NCBI RefSeq assembly: GCF_012933445.1
Contig: NZ_JABBNC010000002.1
Coordinates: 186,001 to 250,000 of the forward strand
DNA: 64,000 nucleotides
Direction of reading: 5' to 3'
From: Actinoplanes sp. TBRC 11911
GTDB taxonomy: Bacteria; Actinomycetota; Actinomycetes; Mycobacteriales; Micromonosporaceae
The notes beneath the pieces were generated by a model. The model was given only the letters and a program-made list of their open reading frames with translations, was not told where the DNA came from and made no database searches. Each line of letters begins with the position of its first letter. Within the stretch, counting starts at the first letter, position 1. Shown here piece after piece: positions 55,739 through 64,000 of this stretch. The position numbers were made by a program, and so were the translations under genes.

Positions 55739-56326
55739 GTGGCGTTTCCGGACGAGATTCTCGCGGACGAGGAAGAGGTCGTCCTCCACCTGCGTCCGCA
55801 CTGGAAGACGGTGCTGCGGCCGGGTCTGCTCGTGCTGCTGGCGGTGGTCGTGACGGCGGTGGCCTGGGTGATGCTGCCGGGCAATCAGGGCGGCCGGATC
55901 GGGTTCGCGGTGGTCGCGCTGATCATGCTCTACCAGGGCATCCGGTACGGCGCCGTGCCGCTCGCGATCTGGCGGTCCACCCACTACGTGCTCACCGACG
56001 AGCGGATCCTGCTGCAGGACGGCGTGATCGCCCGTGAGCGCCGGGACCTTCCGCTGAACCGGGTGAACGATCACGTGGTCAGCCAGTCGCCGCTCGACCG
56101 GATCTTCGGGAGCGGGACGCTGACCATCGACTCGATCGGGGACCAGGCCGCCGTGCTCGTCTCGGTGCCCCGGGCCCAGCAGGTGCAGTCACTGCTCTAC
56201 GAGCTGATCGAGGAGGACCGCCTGCGGCACCCCGAGGAGGACGAGGAGGAAGAAGAGGAGCCGGAGGTGCCGCAGCAGCGGCGCGGCATCTTCCGGCGGA
56301 AGGCGAAGCGACCCGCTAGCGGGTGA
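55739..56326 (+). CDS. PH-domain (bPH2) membrane protein
   Basis: This 195-residue protein has two TM helices (LRPGLLVLLAVVVTAVAWVML and IGFAVVALIMLYQGI). A bacterial PH domain follows (STHYVLTDERILLQDGVIARERRDLPLNRVND, read in pieces over residues 80-112, then GSGTLTIDSIGDQAAVLVSV). It ends with a long acidic Glu run and a basic tail. GTG 55739 follows birA by 4 nt. Function is unknown, though membrane association is clear. It overlaps the convergent GtrA gene by 11 nt. Confidence 0.85.
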   Translation: MAFPDEILADEEEVVLHLRPHWKTVLRPGLLVLLAVVVTAVAWVMLPGNQGGRIGFAVVALIMLYQGIRYGAVPLAIWRSTHYVLTDERILLQDGVIARERRDLPLNRVNDHVVSQSPLDRIFGSGTLTIDSIGDQAAVLVSVPRAQQVQSLLYELIEEDRLRHPEEDEEEEEEPEVPQQRRGIFRRKAKRPASG

Positions 56327-56846
56327 CGCCCAGCTGCGCCTCTTCCTCGGCGCTCAGCTCGGCGAAGCCGGCCGCCGGGTCCAGGTCGGCGAGGTCGGCC
56401 TCGTGGCCGTCGACGGCGGGCTTGAGGAAGACGAACGTGCGGTACGCCCAGAAGCGGAACAACGTGGCGACGAGGATGCCGACCACGGTCACGCCCATGA
56501 AGGCGATCCCGTCGCGATCCTCGGTCAGGCCGAAGCCGTACTTTCCGACGGCGATGGCGCCCGACTGGATCAGCATGCCGATCAGGTTGAAGGTGAAGAA
56601 CAGAACGTACTCACGACGCAACGCGGTGCGCGTGTGATTACGGTAAGTCCAATAGCGGTTCGCGAAATACGCCAGGGTGGTCGTGATGACCGTGGCGATG
56701 ACGCTCGCCTTGACCGCGCCGATCGGCAGGGCAACCCAGGTGATCGCCATGTAGAGCAGCGTGTTTCCGGCGCCGATGATGCCGAACGCGATGGCTTCGG
56801 GGGCGACACGGCGCAGCCGTGCGGTCAGCGGAGTAGCTGAGGACAT
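56316..56846 (-). CDS. GtrA family membrane protein
   Basis: This 176-residue protein has four TM helices in the GtrA pattern: IAFGIIGAGNTLLYMAITW, ASVIATVITTTLAYFANRYWTYRN, then two more helices ending VATLFRFWAYRTFVF. GtrA proteins are thought to help flip polyprenyl-phosphate sugars across the membrane. A second GtrA gene lies directly upstream on the same strand. Confidence 0.9.
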   Translation of the reverse strand: MSSATPLTARLRRVAPEAIAFGIIGAGNTLLYMAITWVALPIGAVKASVIATVITTTLAYFANRYWTYRNHTRTALRREYVLFFTFNLIGMLIQSGAIAVGKYGFGLTEDRDGIAFMGVTVVGILVATLFRFWAYRTFVFLKPAVDGHEADLADLDPAAGFAELSAEEEAQLGVTR

Positions 56847-56873
56847 TGGGCTACCTTACGAGAGGATGGGCGA

Positions 56874-57434
56874 TCACGCCGAGTCGCGTACGGGAGAGGA
56901 CGGGGACGTCACACTGGCCGTCCGAAGCTCGGTGGGTTGACTCGCCGTTGCGGCGGGAAAAACGAATCGCCGGTATGACCAGAAGCGGAACAACGTGCCG
57001 AAGGCGGTGCCGATCAGCAGGCCCGAGATGTTGTCGGCGAGTGCGCTGGTGAACGCCGGCGAGATCCGGCCCAGGCCGTAGTGGCTGATCGCCAGGCAGG
57101 CCAGGCCGATACCGAGTCCGATCGCGTTCAGGACGAAGAACACCGTGTACTGCCGGGCCATGTTGCTGTGTTCCCGGTCCCGCCACGTCCAGAACCTGTT
57201 TCCGGCGAACGCGATCGTGGTGGCGATCACCGTGGAGATCGTCTTGGCGAACAGCGACTCCATGCCGGAGTGCAACAGAACGTTGAAGATCACAAAGTCG
57301 ATCGCGAACGAGATGCCGCCGACCGTGCCGAACTTGCCGAGCTCCCGCACCAGCGCGCCGAGCCTGGTCCGCAGGCGGGAGCGCGGCTGCGTCGAGATCT
57401 CGGGCACGGTCCCGAGAGTACCGGGGGCAGTCAC
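56874..57434 (-). CDS. GtrA family membrane protein, second copy
   Basis: This 186-residue paralogue has the same four-helix plan (LGKFGTVGGISFAIDFVIFN, TISTVIATTIAFAGNRFWTWRD, FVLNAIGLGIGLACLAIS, GTLFRFWSYRRFVF). GTG 57434 was chosen; the frame is open to 57674 but that part runs through the sigma-factor gene. It lies 27 nt from the next GtrA gene. It may act with the wall-polymer genes or with the prenyl-chain genes nearby. Confidence 0.87.
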   Translation of the reverse strand: MTAPGTLGTVPEISTQPRSRLRTRLGALVRELGKFGTVGGISFAIDFVIFNVLLHSGMESLFAKTISTVIATTIAFAGNRFWTWRDREHSNMARQYTVFFVLNAIGLGIGLACLAISHYGLGRISPAFTSALADNISGLLIGTAFGTLFRFWSYRRFVFPAATASQPTELRTASVTSPSSPVRDSA

Positions 57435-57459
57435 GTTCCGCTGTTTTCGTGCGCGAGTC

Positions 57460-58209
57460 TTAACCGGTGGTCCCGGCGTGGTGACGTTGGCGGTGCGGAC
57501 GGTGACGAATGCCGTCAATCTCGCTGATTTCATCGAGTCTCGCCCGGCACTCGCCGCACCAGCCCAGGTGCAGGCGCATGCGGTTGGCGTCGCGCGGGGC
57601 CAGGCGCCCGCGCAGGTGCCCGCCCAGGCGATCCCCGGCCCAGCGGCACTCCGGATGATCCGCGACCGCGACATGCTGCTGGAGATACAGGCTGCGCAGG
57701 CCTTCGCGAGCCCGGTGCGCCAGGACGGCGACCGCGTTCGGCGTCATGCCGAGCATCCCGGCCACCTCGCTGGGTGAGTTGCCCTCGATCTCGGTGTGCC
57801 ACAGCACGTCCCGCCAGCGCGCCGGGAGCTGCCGGAACGCGGCCGCGGCGTACGTGCGTTCCAGCCGGTCGAGCGCCGGATCGCTGTACGGCACACCCTC
57901 GTCGTACCGGGTCAGGTCGTCGGTGAACTCGAGCCTGCGGTCCCGCCGGGCGCCGTGGTAGCAGACGTGCCGCATGGTCGTGTGCAGGTACGCCCGGAAG
58001 GCGACCAGGGGACCGCGGCCGGCTCGTAGCGAGGCGAAAACCTTGGCGAACGTCTCGGCGACCAGGTCGTCGACGTCGGCCGGATCGCGCACCAGCCCCC
58101 AGGCGAGCCGGCGCGCGGCCGCCCGGTGGCGTTCGTACAACGTGCCGTACGCCGCCGAGTCGCCCGCTCGCACTGCGGTCAGCAGAGCGGTGTCCGAATC
58201 GGTCGTCAT
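57460..58209 (-). CDS. ECF sigma factor with C-terminal zinc-finger segment
   Basis: This is a 249-residue protein. Region 2 (LYERHRAAARRLAWGLVRDPADVDDLV, in pieces; then ETFAKVFASL and FRAYLHTTMRHVCY) and region 4 (LPARWRDVLWHTEIEGNSPSEVAGML, read over residues 128-153) are clear. The last 65 residues are a ZAS-like finger (HPECRW, HLGWCGECRARLDEI), the type normally found at the start of a separate anti-sigma factor. ATG 58209 has GGAGGCAGGA upstream. No separate anti-sigma gene follows, so the finger may regulate the sigma factor in cis. Confidence 0.88.
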   Translation of the reverse strand: MTTDSDTALLTAVRAGDSAAYGTLYERHRAAARRLAWGLVRDPADVDDLVAETFAKVFASLRAGRGPLVAFRAYLHTTMRHVCYHGARRDRRLEFTDDLTRYDEGVPYSDPALDRLERTYAAAAFRQLPARWRDVLWHTEIEGNSPSEVAGMLGMTPNAVAVLAHRAREGLRSLYLQQHVAVADHPECRWAGDRLGGHLRGRLAPRDANRMRLHLGWCGECRARLDEISEIDGIRHRPHRQRHHAGTTG

Positions 58210-58505
58210 TCCTGCCTCCTGTGGCCGGGAGTAGAAGGAAGGCCCGATTCACTCAGTTTAGGGCTTTAAGTCCGTTTTGCGAAAGGTGTCGTAAGGGGGC
58301 CGTTCGGCCGATGTTGCGCGGAACTGCGAGGTAGGGCGAAGGATCGAACGTCTATGAGCACCAGCGCCGAGGATTGTGCGGTTCTCCACAGGAAAGGCCG
58401 ATGAACTCACCGTGTCCGGGGCTTAGCCTGATGTGACTCCCGTGACCAAGGGCCGTGACCGACGGCCTGATGCGTCATTGGTCAGCGCCGACCGAAGGAG
58501 ATCAC

Positions 58506-60305
58506 ATGACCCCATCCCCGACCTCCCACGCTCGACTGCTCCACTGGATCGACGAAGTAGCCGCCCTGACCACCCCCGACCGCATCGTCTGGTGCGACGG
58601 TTCCGAGACCGAGTGGGCCGGCATGACCGACGCCCTCGTCGAGTCCGGTGCCCTCGTCCGGCTCGATCCCGCCAAGAAGCCCAACTCGTTCTGGGCGCAC
58701 ACCGACCCGGGCGACGTGGCCCGCGTCGAGGAACGCACCTTCATCTGCTCGGTCGACGAGTCCGACGCCGGACCCACCAACAACTGGATGGCGCCGGCCG
58801 AGATGAAGGCGACCATGACCGAGCTCTACCGCGGCTGCATGCGCGGCCGGACCATGTACGTCGTCCCGTTCTGCATGGGCCCGCTGGACGCCCCGCAGCC
58901 CATGTTCGGCGTCGAGCTGACCGACAGCCCGTACGTGGTGGCCAGCATGCGCATCATGACCCGGATGGGCAGCGAGGTGCTGCGGGCGATGGGCGCCGAC
59001 GCGGACTTCGTCCCGGCCCTGCACTCGGTCGGCGCGCCGCTGGACCCGGGCCAGGCCGACGTCGCCTGGCCGTGCAACGAGACGAAGTACATCTCGCACT
59101 TCCCGGAGACCCGCGAGATCTGGTCGTTCGGGTCCGGGTACGGCGGAAACTCGCTGCTCGGCAAGAAGTGCTACGCGCTGCGGATCGCCAGCGTGGCCGC
59201 CCGCGACGAGGGCTGGCTCGCCGAGCACATGCTGATCATGAAGCTGACCTCACCGGCGGGCGAGGTCCGCTACATCGCCGGGGCGTTCCCGTCGGCGTGC
59301 GGCAAGACCAACCTCGCGATGCTCGAACCGACCCTGCCCGGCTGGAAGGTCGAGACGATCGGCGACGACATCGCGTGGATGCGGTTCGGCGAGGACGGCC
59401 GGCTCTGGGCCACGAACCCGGAGTTCGGGCTGTTCGGCGTCGCCCCCGGCACCGATTACCACACCAACCCGAACGCGATGCGCACGCTGGCCCGGGGCAA
59501 CTCGGTCTTCACGAACGTCGCCCGCACCGACGACGGCGACATCTGGTGGGAGGGCATGGGCGAGCCGCCGGCGCATCTGACGAGCTGGCGGAACGAAGAC
59601 TGGACCCCGGCGGAGACGTCGCCGTCGAGCCACCCGAACAGCCGGTTCTGCACGCCGATCGAGCAGTGCCCGATCCTCGCCGACGAGTACCACGACCCGC
59701 GCGGCGTCCCGATCGACGCGATCCTGTTCGGCGGCCGCCGCAAGACGACGGTTCCGCTGGTCACCGAGGCACGCGACTGGGTGCACGGCGTCTACATGGG
59801 CGCCACGCTCTCGTCCGAGACCACTGCGGCGGCGGTCGGCCAGGTCGGTGTGGTGCGCCGCGACCCGATGGCGATGCTGCCGTTCATCGGCTACCACGCC
59901 GGCGACTACTTCCAGCACTGGATCGACATGGCCAAGGGTGCGTCCGGCGACGCCGCCAAACTGCCGAAGATCTACTACGTGAACTGGTTCCGGCGCGGCG
60001 ACGACGGCCGTTTCCTCTGGCCCGGCTTCGGCGAGAACAGCCGCGTGCTCAAGTGGATCATCGAGCGCCTGGACGGCAAGGGCGAGGCGGTCGAGACCCC
60101 GATCGGCCACGTGCCGACACCGGGAGCGATCGACCTGACCGGCCTGGACATCAGCGCCGCCGACATCGAGTCCGTGCTCCGCGTCGACAACGGCGAGTGG
60201 CTGGCCGAGTTACCCCAGGTCACCGAGTGGTTCAGCAAGTTCGGCGACAAGCTCCCGGCGGTGCTCTGGGCCGAGCTGGACGCGCTCAAAGCACGCCTGG
60301 CGTAG
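58506..60305 (+). CDS. pckG: GTP-dependent phosphoenolpyruvate carboxykinase
   Basis: This 599-residue enzyme converts oxaloacetate and GTP to PEP, for gluconeogenesis. The GTP P-loop [11 protein letters not shown] is near residue 263. [12 protein letters not shown] near 407 contains the active-site Arg/Lys residues, and [15 protein letters not shown] holds substrate-binding residues. ATG 58506 has AAGGAG at 58495-58500. The 296-bp region upstream, shared with the divergent sigma factor, has no other gene I can support. A stem-loop at 60312-60354 follows. Confidence 0.96.
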   Translation: MTPSPTSHARLLHWIDEVAALTTPDRIVWCDGSETEWAGMTDALVESGALVRLDPAKKPNSFWAHTDPGDVARVEERTFICSVDESDAGPTNNWMAPAEMKATMTELYRGCMRGRTMYVVPFCMGPLDAPQPMFGVELTDSPYVVASMRIMTRMGSEVLRAMGADADFVPALHSVGAPLDPGQADVAWPCNETKYISHFPETREIWSFGSGYGGNSLLGKKCYALRIASVAARDEGWLAEHMLIMKLTSPAGEVRYIAGAFPSACGKTNLAMLEPTLPGWKVETIGDDIAWMRFGEDGRLWATNPEFGLFGVAPGTDYHTNPNAMRTLARGNSVFTNVARTDDGDIWWEGMGEPPAHLTSWRNEDWTPAETSPSSHPNSRFCTPIEQCPILADEYHDPRGVPIDAILFGGRRKTTVPLVTEARDWVHGVYMGATLSSETTAAAVGQVGVVRRDPMAMLPFIGYHAGDYFQHWIDMAKGASGDAAKLPKIYYVNWFRRGDDGRFLWPGFGENSRVLKWIIERLDGKGEAVETPIGHVPTPGAIDLTGLDISAADIESVLRVDNGEWLAELPQVTEWFSKFGDKLPAVLWAELDALKARLA

Positions 60306-60311
60306 TCATTT

Positions 60312-60354
60312 CGCCTCGCTTCGCCTCGGCTCATACCCGTGGTGAAGCGAGGCG
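60312..60354 (+). terminator. Hairpin after pckG
   Basis: Perfect 11-bp arms CGCCTCGCTTC (60312-60322) and GAAGCGAGGCG (60344-60354) with a 21-nt loop start 6 nt after the stop codon. This is a likely terminator. Confidence 0.65.
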
Positions 60355-60445
60355 GCTCTCTCCCGCGCCTCCAGATGTACGCCTCGCCGTCAACCCGCCG
60401 TAGCAGGATCGGCTCGGACCGGTCTGTCGAGCTACGGTTCGCTCC

Positions 60446-61576
60446 GTGACGCTCGAACGTTACGACGTCGTTGTCGTCGGCGCGGGCCCGGCCGGTTCGG
60501 CGGCGGCGATCGCCGCGCGCCTGTCCGGTGCGCGTGTCCTGCTGCTCGACCGCGCCGATTTCCCCCGCGACAAGGCCTGCGGCGACGGCATCGCGGCCGA
60601 CGCGATCGACGTCCTCACCCGGATGGGCGTGCACGGCATCACCGAGGGATATCCCGCGATCGAGCGACTCCGGCTCGTCGGCCCCGGCGGCGCGCAGGTC
60701 TCCCGGCGGCTGCCGCGAGTCGCGTACACGATCCCGCGCCGCGTTTTCGACGCGCGACTGGTCGAGGCGGCCGTCGCCGAGGGCGCGGACCTCAAACGGC
60801 ACACGGTCCGCCGCCTGTTCGACCCCGGTGGCGGCGTCGAGATCGACGGGCGGTTCCACGCGGGTGTCCTGATCGGTGCGGACGGCGCCGGTTCGGTGGT
60901 GCGCCGCGCCCTCGGCATCGCGCCCAACCCGCCCGGTCACCTCGCTGTCGCGATCCGTGGCTACGTCCCGACGAGCAACACCGGCGAGCAGATCATCGTC
61001 ACCACGAGACGGCGCTGGCCCGCGTACGCCTGGGAGTTCCCGATCGGCGACGGCACCGCGAACGTCGGTTACGGCGAGGTGTTGCGTGGTGTCCCGCTGT
61101 CCCGGGCGTACCTGCTGGAGCGCCTGAAGACCCTGCTGCCCGGCGCCGAACCGCAAAGCCTGCGCGGGCACCACCTGCCGTTGTCCACCCGGCGCCCGCC
61201 GCCGGCCCAGGGCCGGGTGTTGCTGGCCGGTGACGCTCTGTCGCTGATCAACCCGTTCACCGGCGAGGGCATCTTCTACGCCGTGCTCTCCGGTGCGCTC
61301 GCCGGCACCGCGGCCGCGCTGGGCCCGGAACGCGCCGCCCCGAGCTATCGAGCCGCGCTCACCCGTCGGCTGGGCCGCCATCTGCGGCACTCCGGCGTCG
61401 CCGCGCTGCTGTCCCGGCAGCCCAGGGTCGTGGATGCCGCGGTGGAGGCGGCCGCGCGCGATGCCACGGTGTTCGACCGGATGGTGGACCTCGGCCTCGG
61501 CGACGGGGTTTTTGATCTTCGCACGATCGGGCGCATCATCTCGCGGATAGGACACCGTGACCCGGCCGCAACCTGA
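60446..61576 (+). CDS. Geranylgeranyl-reductase-family FAD oxidoreductase
   Basis: This 376-residue flavoprotein has the FAD-binding VVVVGAGPAGSAAAIAARLS, then LLLDRADFPRDKACGDGI, the family motif with the substrate-proximal Cys/Gly. GADGAGSVVRRAL and VLLAGDALSLINPFTGEGI follow. Relatives saturate isoprenoid chains (for example menaquinone side chains) or archaeal-type lipids. The next gene is a cis-prenyltransferase, 32 nt downstream, which supports an isoprenoid substrate. GTG 60446 is used. Confidence 0.9.
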   Translation: MTLERYDVVVVGAGPAGSAAAIAARLSGARVLLLDRADFPRDKACGDGIAADAIDVLTRMGVHGITEGYPAIERLRLVGPGGAQVSRRLPRVAYTIPRRVFDARLVEAAVAEGADLKRHTVRRLFDPGGGVEIDGRFHAGVLIGADGAGSVVRRALGIAPNPPGHLAVAIRGYVPTSNTGEQIIVTTRRRWPAYAWEFPIGDGTANVGYGEVLRGVPLSRAYLLERLKTLLPGAEPQSLRGHHLPLSTRRPPPAQGRVLLAGDALSLINPFTGEGIFYAVLSGALAGTAAALGPERAAPSYRAALTRRLGRHLRHSGVAALLSRQPRVVDAAVEAAARDATVFDRMVDLGLGDGVFDLRTIGRIISRIGHRDPAAT

Positions 61577-61608
61577 CCGGCACCCGAAGAGGGCTACTGT
61601 TTGTCGCG

Positions 61609-62379
61609 ATGAGTCTGCGGTCCCTCGTGTATTCGGTGTATGAACGTCGGCTGGCCGGCAAGCTGGTCGGCAAGCCCGTACCCCAGCATGTCGGCGTCAT
61701 GTGCGACGGAAATCGGCGCTGGGCACGGGAAATGGGCTTCGTCGACCCCAACGACGGTCACCGTGTCGGTGCCGCCCGGGTCAAGGAGCTGCTCACCTGG
61801 TGTGACCAGGCGGGCATCAAACACGTGACGCTTTATCTTCTGGCGACCGACAACCTGCGTCGCCCGGCGGCCGAACTGGACCCGCTGCTGAGGATCATCG
61901 AAGACCTCGCCACCGAGCTCGCCGAGGACGCGAACCCCTGGCGGCTGCGCATGGTCGGCGCGCTCGACGTGCTTCCCACGGCCACCGCGACCGCGCTGAA
62001 GGCGGCCCGCGAGAAGACCCGTGGCCGCACCGGCGGCGTCGAGGTCAACATGGCCGTCGGGTACGGAGGCCGGCGCGAGATCACCGACGCGGTCCGTTCG
62101 CTGCTGCACGAGCACGCGGCGGCCGGCGGCACACTTGAGGAACTGGCCGAGGTTCTCGACGTCGACCACATCGCCGAGCACCTCTACACCGCCGGGCAGC
62201 CAGACCCCGACCTGGTCATCCGCACCAGCGGCGAGCAGCGTCTGTCCGGCTTCCTGCTCTGGCAGTCGGCGTTCTCGGAGTTCTACTTCCACGACGCCAA
62301 CTGGCCGGACTTCCGCCGCATCGACTTCCTGCGGGCGCTGCGCTCGTACGCCTCGAGGCAGCGCCGCTTCGGCGCTTAA
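61609..62379 (+). CDS. uppS: Cis-prenyltransferase (isoprenyl/polyprenyl diphosphate synthase)
   Basis: This 256-residue Z-prenyl synthase condenses isopentenyl diphosphate with an allylic diphosphate. The catalytic Asp is D33 in MCDGNRRWAREMG, and LYLLATDNLRRP and the C-terminal RTSGEQRLSGFLLWQSAFSE (in pieces) with the diphosphate-binding Arg/Ser are present. Short- and long-chain members cannot be separated with certainty by eye. The product would supply the lipid carrier for wall polymers. The gene overlaps otsB by 4 nt, tail-to-tail. Confidence 0.93.
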   Translation: MSLRSLVYSVYERRLAGKLVGKPVPQHVGVMCDGNRRWAREMGFVDPNDGHRVGAARVKELLTWCDQAGIKHVTLYLLATDNLRRPAAELDPLLRIIEDLATELAEDANPWRLRMVGALDVLPTATATALKAAREKTRGRTGGVEVNMAVGYGGRREITDAVRSLLHEHAAAGGTLEELAEVLDVDHIAEHLYTAGQPDPDLVIRTSGEQRLSGFLLWQSAFSEFYFHDANWPDFRRIDFLRALRSYASRQRRFGA

Positions 62380-63182
62380 AAGCGTTTCAGGCCCTCGGCG
62401 AGGAACTCGGCGACCGCGTCGGGGGAGGCCAGCGTCAGATCCGCGGCGCCGGCCACCTCGGCGCCGGTCTCCGGGTTGGCGACCGCGACGGCCATGCCGA
62501 AGAACTCCGGGTCGACGGCCTCGCGGGCGCGCAGCGCGTCGAACGCCTTGATGTCGGACATGTCGTCGCCGAAATACCACGCGCAGCCCGCGTTGCGGAC
62601 GCCCTCGGTGATGACCATGCCCTTGTCCTGATCGACCGGTGGCTTGAGCTCGACCACCATGCGGCCGCCCTGGATCCGTAGCCCGAGGCGTTCCGCCTGC
62701 TCGTGCGCCCAGCGCTCGACCGTGCCGGCCTGCTGCGGGTCGGTGCGGTAGTGCAGAGCCACGGACAGCCTCTTGTACTCCACCAGGATGGAGTCGGGCA
62801 GCTCGGTGCGTGCCCGTTCGGCCAGGCCGTCCATGGCCGGAACCCAGGGCAGCGCCGCCGGTTCGGTGACGACCTCGCCGTTGTGCCACACCTCCAGGCC
62901 GTACAGCCCGTACAGATCGACCCGTTCGAGCGAGGCGAACCGCGATCGCAGGAAGCTGACCGGCCGGGCGGACACGATGGCCACCCGGCGGACCGCGCTC
63001 GCGAGCTGCTCGAGAACGCCCGGGACGCCGGGCGCGGGCTGCGACGCGTCCGGGTCGTCGGTGACGGGCGAGAGCACGCCGTCGAAGTCGAAGAAGAAGG
63101 TGGTCTCGGCCGCCCGCGTGACCGTGAAGGCCCAGGCGTCGTCGATGCTCAGCGGATGGTGCGGACGCGGAGTCTGTGCCAC
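62376..63182 (-). CDS. otsB: Trehalose-6-phosphate phosphatase
   Basis: This 268-residue HAD-family phosphatase has the nucleophile motif FFFDFDGVLSPVTDDP near residue 29, the second motif AIVSARPVSFLRSRF, the KPPVDQDKGMVI lysine region, and the acidic metal motif YFGDDMSDIKAF. This is the OtsB pattern. No trehalose-phosphate synthase (otsA) is in the window. It is transcribed away from the PIN/PhoH gene with 254 bp between starts; that gap includes a CTACCGGTAG palindrome at 63251-63260. Confidence 0.92.
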   Translation of the reverse strand: MAQTPRPHHPLSIDDAWAFTVTRAAETTFFFDFDGVLSPVTDDPDASQPAPGVPGVLEQLASAVRRVAIVSARPVSFLRSRFASLERVDLYGLYGLEVWHNGEVVTEPAALPWVPAMDGLAERARTELPDSILVEYKRLSVALHYRTDPQQAGTVERWAHEQAERLGLRIQGGRMVVELKPPVDQDKGMVITEGVRNAGCAWYFGDDMSDIKAFDALRAREAVDPEFFGMAVAVANPETGAEVAGAADLTLASPDAVAEFLAEGLKRF

Positions 63183-63436
63183 AGCGTCAGATTACCCGGC
63201 AGCCAGAAGGTTGCGAGTTGCGGAATTCACTGCGCGCCCGTTTTTGCGTACTACCGGTAGCAGGTTTTGACCGCTAGCGTTCAAGTCATGGCGCGGGGTC
63301 ATCCCGGGCCAGCCGGCCGGCCCGGACCTGCGACAAGTGCGCCACAGGGCCCCGCAATCCGACCCTGTGCACGTGACGGGCGCCGGAGGAGGCGGACCGC
63401 GGGCGAACCGGGTTGCACGCCCGCTGGAGCAGGCCT

Positions 63437-64000
63437 GTGACATCTAGCCCATCTGACGCCGGCATCCCCCACGAGCCGGTCGCCAAAGTGTCCTCCACCA
63501 GCAGCCGTGCTACTTCCCGGCGCCGTACCCGGGATCGCCACGCGGACGCAGAACCGGCCCCTATGGGCCGGATTTTTGTTTTGGACACCTCGGTCCTGCT
63601 GTCCGACCCGGCGGCGTTCCGCCGGTTCACCGACCACGAGGTGGTGATCCCACTGGTGGTCATCTCCGAACTGGAGGGCAAGCGTCACCATCCCGAGCTG
63701 GGCTGGTTCGCGCGGCAGTCGCTGCGCATGCTCGACGAACTGCGGATCAAGCACGGCCGGCTGGACCAGCCGGTGCTGTGCAACGACGAGGGCGGCACCC
63801 TGCGGGTGGAGCTCAACCATGTCGACCAGAGCGTGCTGCCGGCCGGTTTCCGCAACGACGCCAACGACACCCGCATCCTCTCGGTAGCGCTCGGGCTCGC
63901 CGCCGAGGGGCGCGACGTCACGCTGGTCAGCAAGGACATGCCGCTGCGGGTCAAGGCGGCCTCGGTGGGGCTCGCGGCCGACGAGTACCGCCACGGCCAG
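63437..64000 (+). CDS. PIN/PhoH family protein, N-terminal part (cut by window end)
   Basis: The frame is open from GTG 63437 to the last base, giving 188 residues without a stop. After a 40-residue Ser/Arg-rich lead comes a PIN nuclease domain: [11 protein letters not shown] with the first acidic residue, [24 protein letters not shown] and [17 protein letters not shown] domains joined to a C-terminal PhoH ATPase (YlaK/PhoH2 type) have this order, so the PhoH part is expected beyond the window. ATG 63563 is an alternative start; GTG 63437 has GGAG at 63426-63429. Confidence 0.88.
   Translation, partial: MTSSPSDAGIPHEPVAKVSSTSSRATSRRRTRDRHADAEPAPMGRIFVLDTSVLLSDPAAFRRFTDHEVVIPLVVISELEGKRHHPELGWFARQSLRMLDELRIKHGRLDQPVLCNDEGGTLRVELNHVDQSVLPAGFRNDANDTRILSVALGLAAEGRDVTLVSKDMPLRVKAASVGLAADEYRHGQ

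Noticed and set aside
58355-58405. A 16-codon open frame upstream of pckG
   Set aside because: There is no clear ribosome-binding site and no recognisable leader-peptide feature; chance is sufficient.

Overview
The window is about 64 kb of very GC-rich DNA with dense genes, strong third-position G/C bias and many GTG starts. The gene content is typical of an actinobacterium: a conservon operon, an acyl-CoA carboxylase epsilon subunit, GTP-dependent PEP carboxykinase, a mycosin protease, PASTA-less Ser/Thr kinases and a GPP34/GOLPH3 protein. I infer a member of the Micromonosporaceae (Actinoplanes-like). This rests on gene content only, because no rRNA or tRNA is present to confirm it.

Layout. 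1-5346: a nucleoside uptake and salvage block (ABC permease cut by the window edge, cytidine deaminase, thymidine phosphorylase, a DUF4272 protein, an RlmA-type methyltransferase, adenosine deaminase). 5758-10752: a four-gene conservon (NIT-type sensor kinase, Roadblock protein, DUF742 protein, small GTPase) in a tightly overlapping operon. 11004-14198: two minus-strand genes, one of them a 752-residue protein that carries the same C-terminal tail as the conservon kinase. 14269-18343: deoC with two overlapping aldehyde dehydrogenase genes (probably a split ALDH16), and divergent upp. 18445-24641: a wall-polymer cluster (GT2/TagF fusion, GT-D glycosyltransferase, GalE, GPP34). 24638-28254: a PGM2-like sugar/pentose phosphomutase and a receptor Ser/Thr kinase.

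28439-38451: mixed metabolism (large subunit of a B12 acyl-CoA mutase, M20 amidohydrolase, DUF4349 lipoprotein, MBL hydrolase, SCO6745-like protein, gamma-glutamylcyclotransferase-like protein, LpdA-like flavoprotein, DedA protein, GNAT protein). 38590-55734: an acyl-CoA carboxylase locus (accA, maf, accE and accD on minus, birA divergent) that has been opened up by three insertions: a DrrAB-type ABC exporter, an orphan mycosin/ESX-like gene trio, and a giant Ser/Thr kinase with two paralogous M50 membrane proteases. 55739-64000: a PH-domain protein, two GtrA proteins, an ECF sigma factor with a C-terminal zinc finger, PEPCK, a geranylgeranyl-reductase-like flavoprotein, a cis-prenyltransferase, trehalose-phosphatase and the start of a PIN/PhoH gene.

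The strongest non-routine signals are these. A modular C-terminal tail is shared by the conservon kinase and a neighbouring protein with an IS110-like but catalytically incomplete N-terminus. The two-gene ALDH16-like arrangement lies next to deoC. A 526-bp intergenic block is bounded by 18-bp inverted repeats, and its interior is homologous to a second intergenic region 9.5 kb away. An octanucleotide tandem array sits beside that second copy. Functions are assigned by reading the translated sequences; no database search was run.
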